A stretch of 64,000 bases of DNA, from positions 310,001-374,000 of the forward strand of contig NZ_JBDOQP010000005.1 of NCBI RefSeq assembly GCF_039839275.1, given 5' to 3'. Below the pieces are notes generated by a model. That model made no database searches, had not been told where the DNA came from, and was given only the letters and a program-made list of their open reading frames with translations. This document shows positions 41,776 to 52,339 of the stretch, one piece after another. The stretch comes from Aerobium sp039839275. Lineage in GTDB: Bacteria; Pseudomonadota; Alphaproteobacteria; Rhizobiales; Rhizobiaceae. The stretch's first letter is position 1. Each line of letters begins with the position of its first letter. The position numbers were made by a program, and so were the translations under genes.

Positions 41776-42501
41776 TCAGATACCGGCGAAGCCGGCGCGC
41801 GCGGTGTAATAGGCCCAGGCGCGTTCCATCGGCAGGTCGCTCAGCATCATCTCGGCGGTCTTTTCCACCTCTCCGGGCGTCAGGTAGGTCGGCGTGCCGT
41901 GCGGAAGCGTCTCGAGCAGGACCCGCGCATTCTCGGCCAGATAGACCGAGATGAAGCACACCGCCGCCAGCGTCTGCGCGGCGCACACCGAGCCATGACC
42001 GCGCAGGATGGCGCTGGTGCCCTGGCCCAGCACCTTGGCCAGCGAGTGTCCCTTGGCGAGGTCGTCGACCAGCATGTCGGTGTCACCGAACTCCGCCTGG
42101 CTGTCCCATTTGGGCACCTCGTTGCCGATGACGGCGGCCATGTGGAAGACCGGCCGCAGCACGAGGTCCGTGATGGTGAAGGGCAGCACCGATCGCGCAT
42201 GATGATGCGCCACGGCATTGACGTCGGACCTGTCCATGTAGATGGCGCCGTGCAGCGCACGCTCCTTGTAGAGCTTGCGTGTCTCGGGATGGACGGGCGT
42301 GCCGTCGAGTTCGAATTCGACGATGTCGTCGACCGTGACGATCTCCGGGCTGCGCGACCGCGCCAGGAAGTAGCGGTCCGGCCGATCCGGATGACGCACG
42401 CTGACATGGCCGAAATCGTCGATGACGCCCTCATGGGCAAGAATCCGGTTGGCGATGACGAGATCGCGGATCGTCGCTTCGGTGGTCCTGTTGTCTGGCA
42501 T
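41776..42501 (-). CDS. Class II aldolase/adducin family protein
   Basis: A 241-residue zinc-type protein. DDFGHVSVRHPDRPDRYFLARSRSP, the metal motif AVAHHHARSV and ILRGHGSVCAAQTL are conserved in class II aldolases and in aromatic decarboxylases of the same fold (for example 3,4-dihydroxyphthalate decarboxylase). Convergent with the flavin-reductase-like gene. In the neighbourhood of aromatic monooxygenases a decarboxylase or retro-aldol role is plausible; the substrate is unknown. Confidence 0.82.
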   Translation of the reverse strand: MPDNRTTEATIRDLVIANRILAHEGVIDDFGHVSVRHPDRPDRYFLARSRSPEIVTVDDIVEFELDGTPVHPETRKLYKERALHGAIYMDRSDVNAVAHHHARSVLPFTITDLVLRPVFHMAAVIGNEVPKWDSQAEFGDTDMLVDDLAKGHSLAKVLGQGTSAILRGHGSVCAAQTLAAVCFISVYLAENARVLLETLPHGTPTYLTPGEVEKTAEMMLSDLPMERAWAYYTARAGFAGI

Positions 42502-42721
42502 GGCATCCTCTCCGTGAGGCCAAGACAGATGCGCGCCCGCGCCGCACCCTGCAACAGGCGAGTTTTCAGTCAGCGCCCCGGTTTTTTCCTCGCCGCGTCA
42601 TCGCCGGGTTTTAGGCTGAATGAAACGAGCACGGCCGCCCCGACCTCGATAGATACAATGCTGGACCGCGTGCACCGCGCGCGGCCGCGACAGATTCTTC
42701 GCTACACCGGGGCTTCGCCAT

Positions 42722-43252
42722 ATGGTTGAAATGGTTACGATACGAAGCACTGAGACGGCGGAGGAGGCGCGCCCGGTGAAAGACATCTATGAAATGCCGG
42801 GCCATCTGGTGCGGCGCTTCCAGCAGATCGCTGTGGCCATCTTCCATGCGGAAGTCGGCGAGGCAGGCAGCGACATGACGCCGGTGCAATACGCCGCGCT
42901 GGTCACGCTGATCAAAAACCCCGGCATCGACCAGGCGACGCTCGCAGGCCTGATCGGCTACGACCGCACCACGATCGGCGGGGTCGTCGACCGGCTGGTG
43001 CAGAAGAACCTCGCCTCGCGGGAAGTCAACGGCCGCGACCGCCGGGCCCGTTCGCTGCGCATCACGCAGGAAGGCATCGAGACCGTCGAACGCTTGGAGC
43101 CCGCGGTGCTCGCGGCGCAGAAGATCATGGTTCGCGGGCTGAGCGAGCAGGAGGCCGAGACGTTGATCTACCTGCTGGCAAAGGCCATCAACGATGCCAA
43201 TGATCTCAGCCGCGCGCCGCTTCGTTCCCCCGGATCCCCCGATCTCGGCTGA
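42722..43252 (+). CDS. MarR family regulator, likely MobR-like
   Basis: A 176-residue winged-helix regulator. DMTPVQYAALVTLIKNPGIDQATLAGLIGYDRTTIGGVVDRLVQKNLASRE plus the wing GRDRRARSLRITQEG. In Comamonas testosteroni a MarR protein, MobR, represses the 3-hydroxybenzoate hydroxylase gene and is released by 3-hydroxybenzoate; here the gene lies directly upstream of a mobA homologue on the same strand, with an AT-rich repeat between. The start ATG 42722 lacks a strong ribosome site; ATG 42731 is an alternative. Confidence 0.85.
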   Translation: MVEMVTIRSTETAEEARPVKDIYEMPGHLVRRFQQIAVAIFHAEVGEAGSDMTPVQYAALVTLIKNPGIDQATLAGLIGYDRTTIGGVVDRLVQKNLASREVNGRDRRARSLRITQEGIETVERLEPAVLAAQKIMVRGLSEQEAETLIYLLAKAINDANDLSRAPLRSPGSPDLG

Positions 43253-43313
43253 TGCCGCCCGCCGAGACGCCAGAGCGATACGGCATGTGGCGGTCGCGCA
43301 AAAACCAGGTGAC

Positions 43314-43336
43314 AAGTATACTGATCATAAGTATAC
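43314..43336 (+). promoter_or_regulatory. Candidate MarR/MobR operator
   Basis: AAGTATAC occurs twice (43314-43321 and 43329-43336), 15 bases apart, around the palindromic TGATCA. Each copy contains the palindrome GTATAC. The block is strikingly AT-rich in GC-rich surroundings and lies ten bases upstream of the mobA -35 box. Confidence 0.5.
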
Positions 43337-43346
43337 ATTCTAAAAA

Positions 43347-43375
43347 TTGACGGTCTCGGGCGGGCCCTGCATAAC
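43347..43375 (+). promoter_or_regulatory. Candidate mobA promoter
   Basis: TTGACG (43347-43352) and CATAAC (43370-43375) are separated by 17 bases, ending 29 bases before the mobA start; AAGGGAGG precedes the ATG. Confidence 0.45.
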
Positions 43376-43404
43376 CCGCCGCGCAAGGGAGGCAACGACG
43401 TTTC

Positions 43405-45336
43405 ATGCAATTCCATCTGAATGGCTTCCGTCTCGGAGATCCGCTCGTCGCCGAAGCCGCGCAGGGCGCGGCGCGGATTGAGCAGGCGTCCCTGCCCGCG
43501 CGGACCGACGTCCTGATCGTCGGCTGTGGTCCCGCCGGGCTGACGCTGGCGGCGCAGCTCGCCGCCTTTCCCGGCATTGCCACGCTGGTTGTCGACCAGA
43601 AGTCCGGACCGCTGCAGCTCGGCCAGGCCGATGGCGTGGCATGCCGCACCATGGAGATGTTCGAGGCCTTCGGCTTTGCAGAGCGCGTGCTCAAGGAAGC
43701 CTACTGGGTCAACGAGACGACCTTCTGGAAACCGGAGGACGGCGACCCGTCCCGCATCGCGCGCAGCGGCCGCGTGCAGGACACAGAGGACGGCCTGTCG
43801 GAGTTTCCGCACGTGATCCTCAACCAGGCGCGCGTCCACGACTTCTATCTCGACGTCATGCGCAATTCGCCGACCCGGCTGGAGCCCCATTACGACCGCA
43901 AGCTCATCGACGTGACGATCGACCCGGCGCTGCGCGGGCAGGCCGGTGCCTATCCGGTGACCGCCCGTTTCGAGCGTCTCGATGCCGGGCATGAAGGCGA
44001 GATCGAGACCGTGGAGGCGCGGTACGCCGTCGGTTGCGACGGCGCGCGCAGCACGGTGCGCAAATCGCTCGGCCTCGAACTGAAGGGCGACTCCGCCAAT
44101 CACGCCTGGGGCGTGATGGACGTTCTGGCCGTCACCGATTTCCCCGACATCCGCTTCAAGTCGCTGATCCAGTCGGCCAGCGAAGGCAGCATCGTGATCA
44201 TCCCGCGCGAGGGCGGCTATCTGGTTCGCTTCTATATCGAGCTGGACAAGCTTTCGGCCGGCGAGCGCGTCGCATCGCGCAACATCACCGTCGACCACCT
44301 CATCGCCGCCGCCCGACGCATCCTCAACCCCTACGAGCTGGACGTGCGCGAGGTGGCGTGGTGGTCGGTCTACGATATCGGGCAGCGGCTGTGCGACCGC
44401 TTCGACGACGTTTCGCCGGACGAGACGGGGACGCAGCTTCCGCGCGTCTTCATCGCCGGCGACGCATGCCACACCCACAGCCCCAAGGCGGGCCAAGGCA
44501 TGAACGTCTCGATGCAGGACGCCTTCAATCTCGGCTGGAAGCTGGCCGCGGTGCTGCGCGGACAGGCCGCGCCGCAATTGCTGCGGACATACTCGACCGA
44601 ACGGCAGAGCATCGCGGCCGAGCTGATCGGCTTCGACCGTGAATGGGCGAAGATGCTGAGCATGCCGGCAAGACGGCCCGGCGATCCCGATGGCGTCGGC
44701 GTCGATCCGGCAGAAACCCAGCGCTATTTCGTCCAGCACGGCCGCTACACCGCAGGCACCGCAACCGTCTATTCGCCGTCGGCGATCACCGGCGGGACCA
44801 ACCACCAGCATCTCGCGCGTGGCCTGCCGATCGGCATGCGGTTCCACTCGGCGCCGGTCGTGCGGCTGGCCGACGCGAAGCCGATGCAGCTCGGCCACGT
44901 CGCGCGCGCCGATGGCCGCTGGCGCATCTTCGCGTTTGCGGGAGCCGAAGCGCTGGCCGGGGTGGGCGCGCTGTGCGCCTTCCTGGAAAGCGCCGAGACC
45001 TCGCCGCTGCGCCGCTTCACCCCGGCCAGCGCGGATGTCGATGCCGTCATCGACCTGTGCGCGGTGTTCCAGCAGCCCCATACCGGTTTCGCGCCGGGCG
45101 ACCTGCCCTCACTGCTGCTGCCCGCGAAGGGAACGCTCGGCCTGCGCGACTACGAGAAGGCGTTCTGCGCCGATCTCAAGGGCGGCGACGACATCTTCGA
45201 CATGCGCGGCATCGACCGCGAGGCCGGCTGCATCGTCGTGGTTCGACCCGACCAGTACGTCGCCCACGTGCTTCCGCTCGGCGCCCATGCCGAACTCGCT
45301 GCCTTCTTCGACGCCTTCATGACGCCGGCAGCGTAA
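43405..45336 (+). CDS. mobA: 3-hydroxybenzoate 4-monooxygenase (FAD-dependent)
   Basis: A 643-residue class A flavoprotein hydroxylase of the phenol hydroxylase subgroup, matching Comamonas MobA over its length by recall. The FAD loop is VLIVGCGPAGLTLAAQ (Gly40-x-Gly42-x-x-Gly45); QLGQADGVACRTMEMFEAF, the DG motif VGCDGARSTVRKSLG, and AGDACHTHSPKAGQGMNVSM binding the FAD ribityl follow. The C-terminal thioredoxin-like domain ends with VVVRPDQYVAHVLPLG. With NADPH and O2 it converts 3-hydroxybenzoate to protocatechuate in the cytoplasm. Preceded by a MobR-like regulator; convergent with the DapA-family gene. Confidence 0.92.
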   Translation: MQFHLNGFRLGDPLVAEAAQGAARIEQASLPARTDVLIVGCGPAGLTLAAQLAAFPGIATLVVDQKSGPLQLGQADGVACRTMEMFEAFGFAERVLKEAYWVNETTFWKPEDGDPSRIARSGRVQDTEDGLSEFPHVILNQARVHDFYLDVMRNSPTRLEPHYDRKLIDVTIDPALRGQAGAYPVTARFERLDAGHEGEIETVEARYAVGCDGARSTVRKSLGLELKGDSANHAWGVMDVLAVTDFPDIRFKSLIQSASEGSIVIIPREGGYLVRFYIELDKLSAGERVASRNITVDHLIAAARRILNPYELDVREVAWWSVYDIGQRLCDRFDDVSPDETGTQLPRVFIAGDACHTHSPKAGQGMNVSMQDAFNLGWKLAAVLRGQAAPQLLRTYSTERQSIAAELIGFDREWAKMLSMPARRPGDPDGVGVDPAETQRYFVQHGRYTAGTATVYSPSAITGGTNHQHLARGLPIGMRFHSAPVVRLADAKPMQLGHVARADGRWRIFAFAGAEALAGVGALCAFLESAETSPLRRFTPASADVDAVIDLCAVFQQPHTGFAPGDLPSLLLPAKGTLGLRDYEKAFCADLKGGDDIFDMRGIDREAGCIVVVRPDQYVAHVLPLGAHAELAAFFDAFMTPAA

Positions 45337-45352
45337 AGCCTGCGGCGTCGGG

Positions 45353-46255
45353 TCAGCCGATCAGGCCGTTGCGCTTGAGGAAGGCGTCGAGCTGCCCGGC
45401 CTGTCGGGCGGTCAGCGGCCATGCAGAGGGCGGCCTCGTCGGGCCGCAGTCGATGCCGAGCGCGATCAGCGCCGACTTGACGCCGGTCACGTTGGTGCCG
45501 TTCAGCTCCTCGGCCCGGATGATCTCGAACTCCTTCATCGCCGAGATCAGCCGTCGTGCGGTGGCATAGTCCCCGGCTTCGAGCGCCGTGTGGATCGCGA
45601 CGGAGTGCTCCGGCCAGACATTGATCAGGCCGGAGGTGAAGCCGCGTGCGCCGGCGGCGTAGAATGCTGGCGCCCAGACCTCCGCCAGCCCGCCGACCCA
45701 GACGATGTCGTCCGGGCTCGCCTCGATCGCCTCCGACAGGCGCAGCGCGTTGGGTGTCGCCCATTTGACGCCCTTGACGCCGTCGATCGAGCAAAGCTCG
45801 GCGATCGTGTCGAGACCGATGGCGTCGTTGCGCATGTAGAGCACCAGCGGCGTGCCGTCGCCTGCCTCGGCGACGCGCTTGACGTAGTCGACCGTGCCGC
45901 GCGGCGAGACGAACGGGTCCGGCGGCTGGTGGACCATCAGGCCGGCCGCCCCCGCCTTCTTCGATTCCGCCGCAAGCCGGCACGCATCCCTGACGCCGCG
46001 CCCGACGCCGCCAAGCACCGGCGCGCGCTCGCCCACCAGTTCCACGACCGCGTGCACCATGGCCACGGCTTCATCGATGGTCAGCGCGTAGAACTCGCCG
46101 GTGTTGCCGTTGACGACCGGCATGTGCACGCCGGCCTCGATCACCTTGTCGATGACGGGGGCAAGCCGCGCCGGCGCGATCTCGCCGTCACCGTCATAGG
46201 GCGTGACGAGAATGCCTGAAATGCCGGTCAGAGCGGCTTTGAAGCGATCGGACAT
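45353..46255 (-). CDS. Dihydrodipicolinate synthase (DapA/NAL) family protein, probable sugar-acid dehydratase/aldolase
   Basis: A 300-residue TIM barrel. GILVTPYDGDGEI, VVNGNTGEFYALTIDEA (the loop that binds the keto acid), VLYMRND (catalytic-type Tyr) and GVKWATPN (Schiff-base Lys) are present. In uronate/aldarate operons this family supplies 5-dehydro-4-deoxyglucarate dehydratase or 2-keto-3-deoxy sugar acid aldolase/dehydratase. It follows the IlvD/Edd gene after 28 bases and is last in the TRAP-led operon. ATG 46255 is used because the longer frame has no ribosome site. Confidence 0.87.
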   Translation of the reverse strand: MSDRFKAALTGISGILVTPYDGDGEIAPARLAPVIDKVIEAGVHMPVVNGNTGEFYALTIDEAVAMVHAVVELVGERAPVLGGVGRGVRDACRLAAESKKAGAAGLMVHQPPDPFVSPRGTVDYVKRVAEAGDGTPLVLYMRNDAIGLDTIAELCSIDGVKGVKWATPNALRLSEAIEASPDDIVWVGGLAEVWAPAFYAAGARGFTSGLINVWPEHSVAIHTALEAGDYATARRLISAMKEFEIIRAEELNGTNVTGVKSALIALGIDCGPTRPPSAWPLTARQAGQLDAFLKRNGLIG

Positions 46256-46283
46256 AGTCGTTTGTCTCCAGTCGGGAATCGTC

Positions 46284-48027
<1,744 letters not shown>

Positions 48028-48041
<14 letters not shown>

Positions 48042-49191
48042 AGCCGGCTCCGTGTGCGGCGCGGTCCCATTCGACCAGTGGCGCGCGCAGGTTTTCCAGC
48101 GCATCCTCGTCGAGTTCGACGCCGAGGCCGGGACCATCCGGCACCACCAGGCGGTTGCCCTCGAAGCGCACGCGCTCCTTCACCACGTCCTCGACATAGA
48201 GCAGCGGCCCGACCGTATCGGAGGCCGAATGCAGTTCCGGCACCGAAGCGCCCAGATGCACGTGGGCGGCGCTGCCGATGCTGAGTTCCTGCGTCGTGCC
48301 GATCAGCACCCTTATGCCGGCGATCTCCGCCAGCGCCATCAGCTTCTTGACCTGCAGCAGGCCGCCGGAATTGACGGTGATGTTGAAGATGTCGACGGCG
48401 CCGGCGCGCAGGAGCTGCATGGCCTGAGCCGCCGACGAGCAGTGTTCGGCGACATCGACCTCGACGCGCCTGCGGATTTCCGCCATGCCCTCGAAGTCTT
48501 CGCGCCAGCTCGGGCTCTCGATGAGTTCGAAGCCGAACTGCTTGAGGCGTTCATAGGCACGCAGCGAGTCCTTCCAGTAGTGGCGAGCCTGGAAGTCGAG
48601 CGCCTTGAGGATGACATTGTCGCCGAAGCGGTCGCGCACCGCGCCGAGAAACTTCTCGTCCTTGGCGAAGTCGACGCCGACATAATAGCGGAAGCGGGTG
48701 ATGCCCTGCGCCGTCAGCTCCTCGATATAGCCGAGGTTGCGCTCGTAGTCGGCTTCCGCCTTCACCTGAAACAGCGGATAGCAGATTTCCATCGCGTCGC
48801 GGCACTTGCCGCCGAGCAGGTTGTAGACCGGCGTGTCGAGTGCGCGGCCGACGATGTCGAAGCAGGCCATGTCGATGCCCGCCGCGATCTGCGAGGCGGG
48901 CGTGAAGGGCGGATAGCTCGGCGCGGAGGCGAAGTAGTTGTGGAGGTACTTCTCCATCTCGTTGTGCATGGCCTGGATCGCGAACGGGTCGCGGCCGAGC
49001 ACGATCTTCTCGATGCCGACGCGCACCGCTTCCACGTCGGGCATATACATGCGGTAACAATCGAGATCCGAGATTTCACCCAGCCCGGTGATACCCTCGT
49101 CGGTATGCATCTGCAGGATCAGGTGCGACGAGATCGAGCCGGTGCGGCGGTGCGTCTGGATGGGCGTAAGCGTGATACGGGAGATTTTCAT
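48028..49191 (-). CDS. Mandelate racemase/muconate lactonizing enzyme (enolase) superfamily protein
   Basis: A 387-residue two-domain enolase-superfamily protein: N-terminal capping domain, then a TIM barrel. Acidic metal-ligand positions are visible in VILKALDFQAR (Asp), FELIESPSW (Glu) and DVAEHCSS (Glu). The usual second-strand KxK base motif is absent: the aligned sequence is RFRYYVGVD. The barrel end has TVNSGGLLQVKKLMALAEIAG and GTTQELSIGSAAHVHLGAS. Sugar-acid dehydration is likely from context, but the missing lysines make the mechanism and class uncertain. Confidence 0.85.
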
Positions 49192-49205
49192 GGGATGGGA
49201 ACTCT

Positions 49206-50492
49206 TCAGCCGGCGAGCAGCAGGCTAGGCAGCCAGAGGGAAACGGCGGGCACGTAGGTGACAAGCATGAGGACGACGAAGATCGCGAGATAGAACGGCC
49301 AGATCGTCCTGACCGTCTGTTCCATGCGTATTCCGCCAATGGTGCAGCCAAGGAACAGGCACGCCCCGACAGGCGGTGTCGTCAGGCCGAGGCCGAGGTT
49401 CATCATCATCAGGATGCCGAACTGAACCGGGTCCATGCCTGCCTGCACGGCGACCGGCAGGAAGATCGGCGTGCAGATCAGGATCAGCGCCGCCATGTCC
49501 ATGAAGCAGCCGAGGACCAGGAAGGCGATGTTGATGAGGAGCAGGATGACGATCGGGTTGTCGGTGACGCCGCTCAGCGTCGCCATCACCAGTTCCGGCA
49601 TGCGGTAGATCGACAGCAGGTAGGCGAAGGAGGCGGCCGTGGCGACGAGGATCATCACCATTGCCGTGGTGCGCACGGTGGAAACCAGCGAATCGACCAG
49701 CATGCGCATGGTCAGCGTCCGATAGAGAAGCGCGATCACAGCCAGCGCATAGATCACGCCGATCGCCGAACTCTCGGTGACCGTGAAGATGCCCGACAGG
49801 ACGCCGCCGACGATGATGACGCCGGTGAACATCCCCGGAAGCGCCTGCGCGGCATAAAATACCGTAGTGCGAACGCCCGGGAACGGCTCCGAGCGATAGC
49901 CGCGCTTCACCGCCACGACATAGGCGGCAACGCACAGCGACAGGCACATCAGCACGCCGGGAACGACGCCTGCGATGAACAAGTTGGAGATCGAGGCGGC
50001 ACCACCGGCCGCCAGCGCGTAGAGCACCATGTTGTGGCTGGGGGGAATGACGATGCCGGCAAGCGACGAGGTGACGGTGACGTTGACGGCATAGTCGGTG
50101 TCATAGCCGGCCTTCTTCATCACCGGTATCAGCATCGAGCCAAGCGCCGAGGTGTCGGCGACAGCCGAGCCGGAGATGCCGCCAAAGACCATGCTGGCGA
50201 TGACGTTGACCTGGCCGAGCCCGCCGCGCACGCGCCCGACGAGGGCGAGGCACAGATTGACGAGCTTCATGCCGATGCCGCCGCGCAGCATCAGTTCGCC
50301 GGCGAAGATGAAGAACGGCACGGCCAGCAGCGAATAGATGCTCAGGCCCCCGATGACGCGCTGGAAGGCGATGGCCGGCGAGATGCCTTCATAGAAGAAG
50401 GTGATCAGCGAGGCGAGGCCGAGCGCATAGGCGATGGGCATGCCGAAGCCCATCAGGGCGAAGAACAGCACGAAGAGAATGGTCAGTCCCAT
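49206..50492 (-). CDS. TRAP transporter large permease (DctM family)
   Basis: A 428-residue membrane protein. LLAVPFFIFAGELMLRGG, FGGISGSAVADTSALGSMLIPVMKKAGYD, SLAGIVIPPSHNMVLYALAAGG and NLGLGLTTPPVGACLFLGC are DctM hallmarks. Preceded by DctQ and DctP genes, it forms the sodium-driven importer for the uronate/aldarate operon. Confidence 0.93.
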   Translation of the reverse strand: MGLTILFVLFFALMGFGMPIAYALGLASLITFFYEGISPAIAFQRVIGGLSIYSLLAVPFFIFAGELMLRGGIGMKLVNLCLALVGRVRGGLGQVNVIASMVFGGISGSAVADTSALGSMLIPVMKKAGYDTDYAVNVTVTSSLAGIVIPPSHNMVLYALAAGGAASISNLFIAGVVPGVLMCLSLCVAAYVVAVKRGYRSEPFPGVRTTVFYAAQALPGMFTGVIIVGGVLSGIFTVTESSAIGVIYALAVIALLYRTLTMRMLVDSLVSTVRTTAMVMILVATAASFAYLLSIYRMPELVMATLSGVTDNPIVILLLINIAFLVLGCFMDMAALILICTPIFLPVAVQAGMDPVQFGILMMMNLGLGLTTPPVGACLFLGCTIGGIRMEQTVRTIWPFYLAIFVVLMLVTYVPAVSLWLPSLLLAG

Positions 50493-50507
50493 GGTGGATC
50501 CTCGGGA

Positions 50508-51032
50508 TCAGAGCGAGAATGGAGCGGATTGCGGCTCGGAAGCCCGCTTCGGTTCGGCGATCGCCCAGGCGACCTTTTCGGCCACGAAGATCACCGTCAA
50601 CACGCCCGAGATGGCGAGCGGCAGGTAGGTGTAGGCGCGGCTCCAGCCGATCAGCGGGATCGTCTGCGCGGCGGTGCGCGTCATCAGCTCGATGCCGGCG
50701 TCGGCCATCACCCAGCCATAGAAGCCGAGCCCCAGGAGGACGAGGACCTCCTGCCAGTAGCGCCAGCGCGGCGACAATATGTCGGGAAACATCTCGACCG
50801 CGAGGTGGAACTTCTGCCTGATGCCGACGGCGGCGAGCGGCAGCGAGATGTAGAGGATCAGGAGCAGTGCGGCCTGCTCGGTCCAGGTCGGCGAGCTGTT
50901 GAGGACGTAGCGTCCCCAGACCTGCCAGCCGGCGAAGATCACCAGCAATGCCATCATCAGCGCCGACAGCGCATAGATGACCCAGACGGCCGCGTCGAGG
51001 ACGCGGGTGACGGCACGAAGGATGGACATCAC
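50508..51032 (-). CDS. TRAP transporter small permease (DctQ family)
   Basis: A 174-residue membrane protein with four spans. FAGWQVWGRYVLNSSPTWTEQAALLLILYISLPLAAVGIRQKFHLAVEMF contains the family W-x-E and R-x-HL-x-V-type motif. It lies between a hairpin after the binding-protein gene and the large permease. Confidence 0.9.
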   Translation of the reverse strand: MMSILRAVTRVLDAAVWVIYALSALMMALLVIFAGWQVWGRYVLNSSPTWTEQAALLLILYISLPLAAVGIRQKFHLAVEMFPDILSPRWRYWQEVLVLLGLGFYGWVMADAGIELMTRTAAQTIPLIGWSRAYTYLPLAISGVLTVIFVAEKVAWAIAEPKRASEPQSAPFSL

Positions 51033-51060
51033 GATGCTCCGGAAGGATGCGGGCAGGCGA

Positions 51061-51087
51061 CGGCCCGGCGCTTGTTGCGCCGGGCCG
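51061..51087 (-). promoter_or_regulatory. Intercistronic GC hairpin after the uronate TRAP binding-protein gene
   Basis: Perfect eleven-base arms CGGCCCGGCGC/GCGCCGGGCCG with a five-base loop begin ten bases after the binding-protein stop (51097). No U-tract follows. Confidence 0.6.
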
Positions 51088-51096
51088 CTGGTCTGA

Positions 51097-52083
51097 TTAC
51101 TCGACCTCCTGGATCTGGGCGAGAAGCTCGCGCAGCGCGTCGGTGTTCACCAGCTTTTCGTAGGCCGGCGCCATCGCGTCGATGAAGGGCTGCTTGTCTT
51201 CGATAGTGTTCACCGTGACGCCCGCCTCGGCGAGGATGGCGTTGGACTTCTCCTCGCGCTCCGCCCACAGCTTGCGCTGCAGTTCAGCCGACTCGCGCGC
51301 CGCGTCGCGGAAGATCGTCTGGTCTTCCGGCGACAGGCTGTCCCACAGCGACTTGGAGATGACCAGCGCCTCGGGAACCATCAGGTGTTCGTCGAGGCTG
51401 TAGAACTTCGCCACCTCATAGTGACGCGTCGATTCGAATGACGGCGCATTGTTTTCTGCGCCGTCGATCACGCCGGTCTGCAGCGCGGTGTAGACTTCGC
51501 CGAAAGCGAGCGGCGTCGCGTTGGCGCCCAGTGCCTCGACCGTCGAGACGAAGATCTCGGCGTCCGGGACGCGGATCTTGAGGCCTTCGAGGTCCGCTGG
51601 CGTGTTGATCGGCTTGCCGACCGTGTAGAACGAGCGCGATCCGCCCGTATACCAGGCCAGGGCCACCATGTTGTGGGGCTCGAGCGCGGCGGACAGGCGC
51701 TCGCCGATCTCGCCGTCGACGACCGCATACATGTGCTCGGCCGAACGGAAGACGTACGGCATGCTGACGATGTTCACCTCATTGGCGAAGTCGCCGAGGC
51801 TGCCGCCGCTGAAGACGGCGAAGTCGATGCCGTCAAGCGCGAACTGCTCGATGGCGAAGCGCTGGTCGCCGAGCTGGCCGTTGTGGAAGACGGAGCCGGT
51901 GTAGCGGCCCTCTGTGCGCTCTGCGAGCAGTTCGCCGAACTTCTCCATCGCGATCGAACCCGGGTAATCCGGCACGTGCAGGTTCCAGCCGCGCAGCTCG
52001 CGTGCTTCGGCGGTGTAGCTGAAGGCGACTGCGCTCACAGCAGCCACGGCGGCGATGCGGCCAAGCCGCTGAACGATGTTCAT
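51097..52083 (-). CDS. TRAP transporter solute-binding protein (DctP family), probable uronate binder
   Basis: A 328-residue periplasmic protein. The signal peptide ends near TAEAR-EL (residue 28). LEGLKIRVPDAEIFVSTVEALGANATPLAFGEVYTALQTGVIDGAENNAPSF is the DctP core; the IRVP arginine would pair with a ligand carboxylate. GGAGGAATC precedes ATG 52083; an in-frame ATG at 52146 is upstream of the promoter -10 and is rejected. First gene of the operon with two dehydratases. Many TRAP proteins of this type bind glucuronate or galacturonate, consistent with udh, uxuB and uxaC nearby. Confidence 0.9.
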   Translation of the reverse strand: MNIVQRLGRIAAVAAVSAVAFSYTAEARELRGWNLHVPDYPGSIAMEKFGELLAERTEGRYTGSVFHNGQLGDQRFAIEQFALDGIDFAVFSGGSLGDFANEVNIVSMPYVFRSAEHMYAVVDGEIGERLSAALEPHNMVALAWYTGGSRSFYTVGKPINTPADLEGLKIRVPDAEIFVSTVEALGANATPLAFGEVYTALQTGVIDGAENNAPSFESTRHYEVAKFYSLDEHLMVPEALVISKSLWDSLSPEDQTIFRDAARESAELQRKLWAEREEKSNAILAEAGVTVNTIEDKQPFIDAMAPAYEKLVNTDALRELLAQIQEVE

Positions 52084-52141
52084 GATTCCTCCATTCAGGT
52101 CTTGTGAAACGTGCCGGAGACTCCTCCCGGCTCGGAGCGGC

Positions 52142-52169
52142 ATCATAGGCAGGCCAAATTAGTTGTCAA
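52142..52169 (-). promoter_or_regulatory. Promoter of the uronate TRAP operon
   Basis: On the minus strand TTGACA (52164-52169) and TATGAT (52142-52147) are spaced by 16 bases, about 60 bases before the binding-protein start. It is the best sigma-70 match in the window. The -35 box lies within an ATTGACAA regulator motif. Confidence 0.6.
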
Positions 52170-52172
52170 TTT
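52156..52172. promoter_or_regulatory. ATTGACAA motif, candidate GntR/FadR operator (TRAP operon/udh)
   Basis: TTGTCAAT at 52163-52170 is ATTGACAA on the other strand, centred in AAATT-N7-AATTT. It overlaps the -35 box of the TRAP operon promoter, so binding would repress. The same octamer recurs at 53903, 53934 and 56218. Confidence 0.45.
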
Positions 52173-52339
52173 ATTTTATATCTTTGCTCACAGAGAGGAC
52201 CCATTTCGGCGAACTCGACTATGCAGTAGGGCAATTCACATATGACTTGTAAATATCAATTACATTCGCTAGCCATTCATGCGGCTCGCCTCCCCGTCAT
52301 GCCGGTATGCGGGCCAGGAGCATTCCGGAGGAGATCGGC

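Noticed and set aside
43168..45081. 637-residue minus-strand frame opposite mobA
   Set aside because: mobA matches a characterised enzyme over its full length; the opposite frame is a composition artefact.
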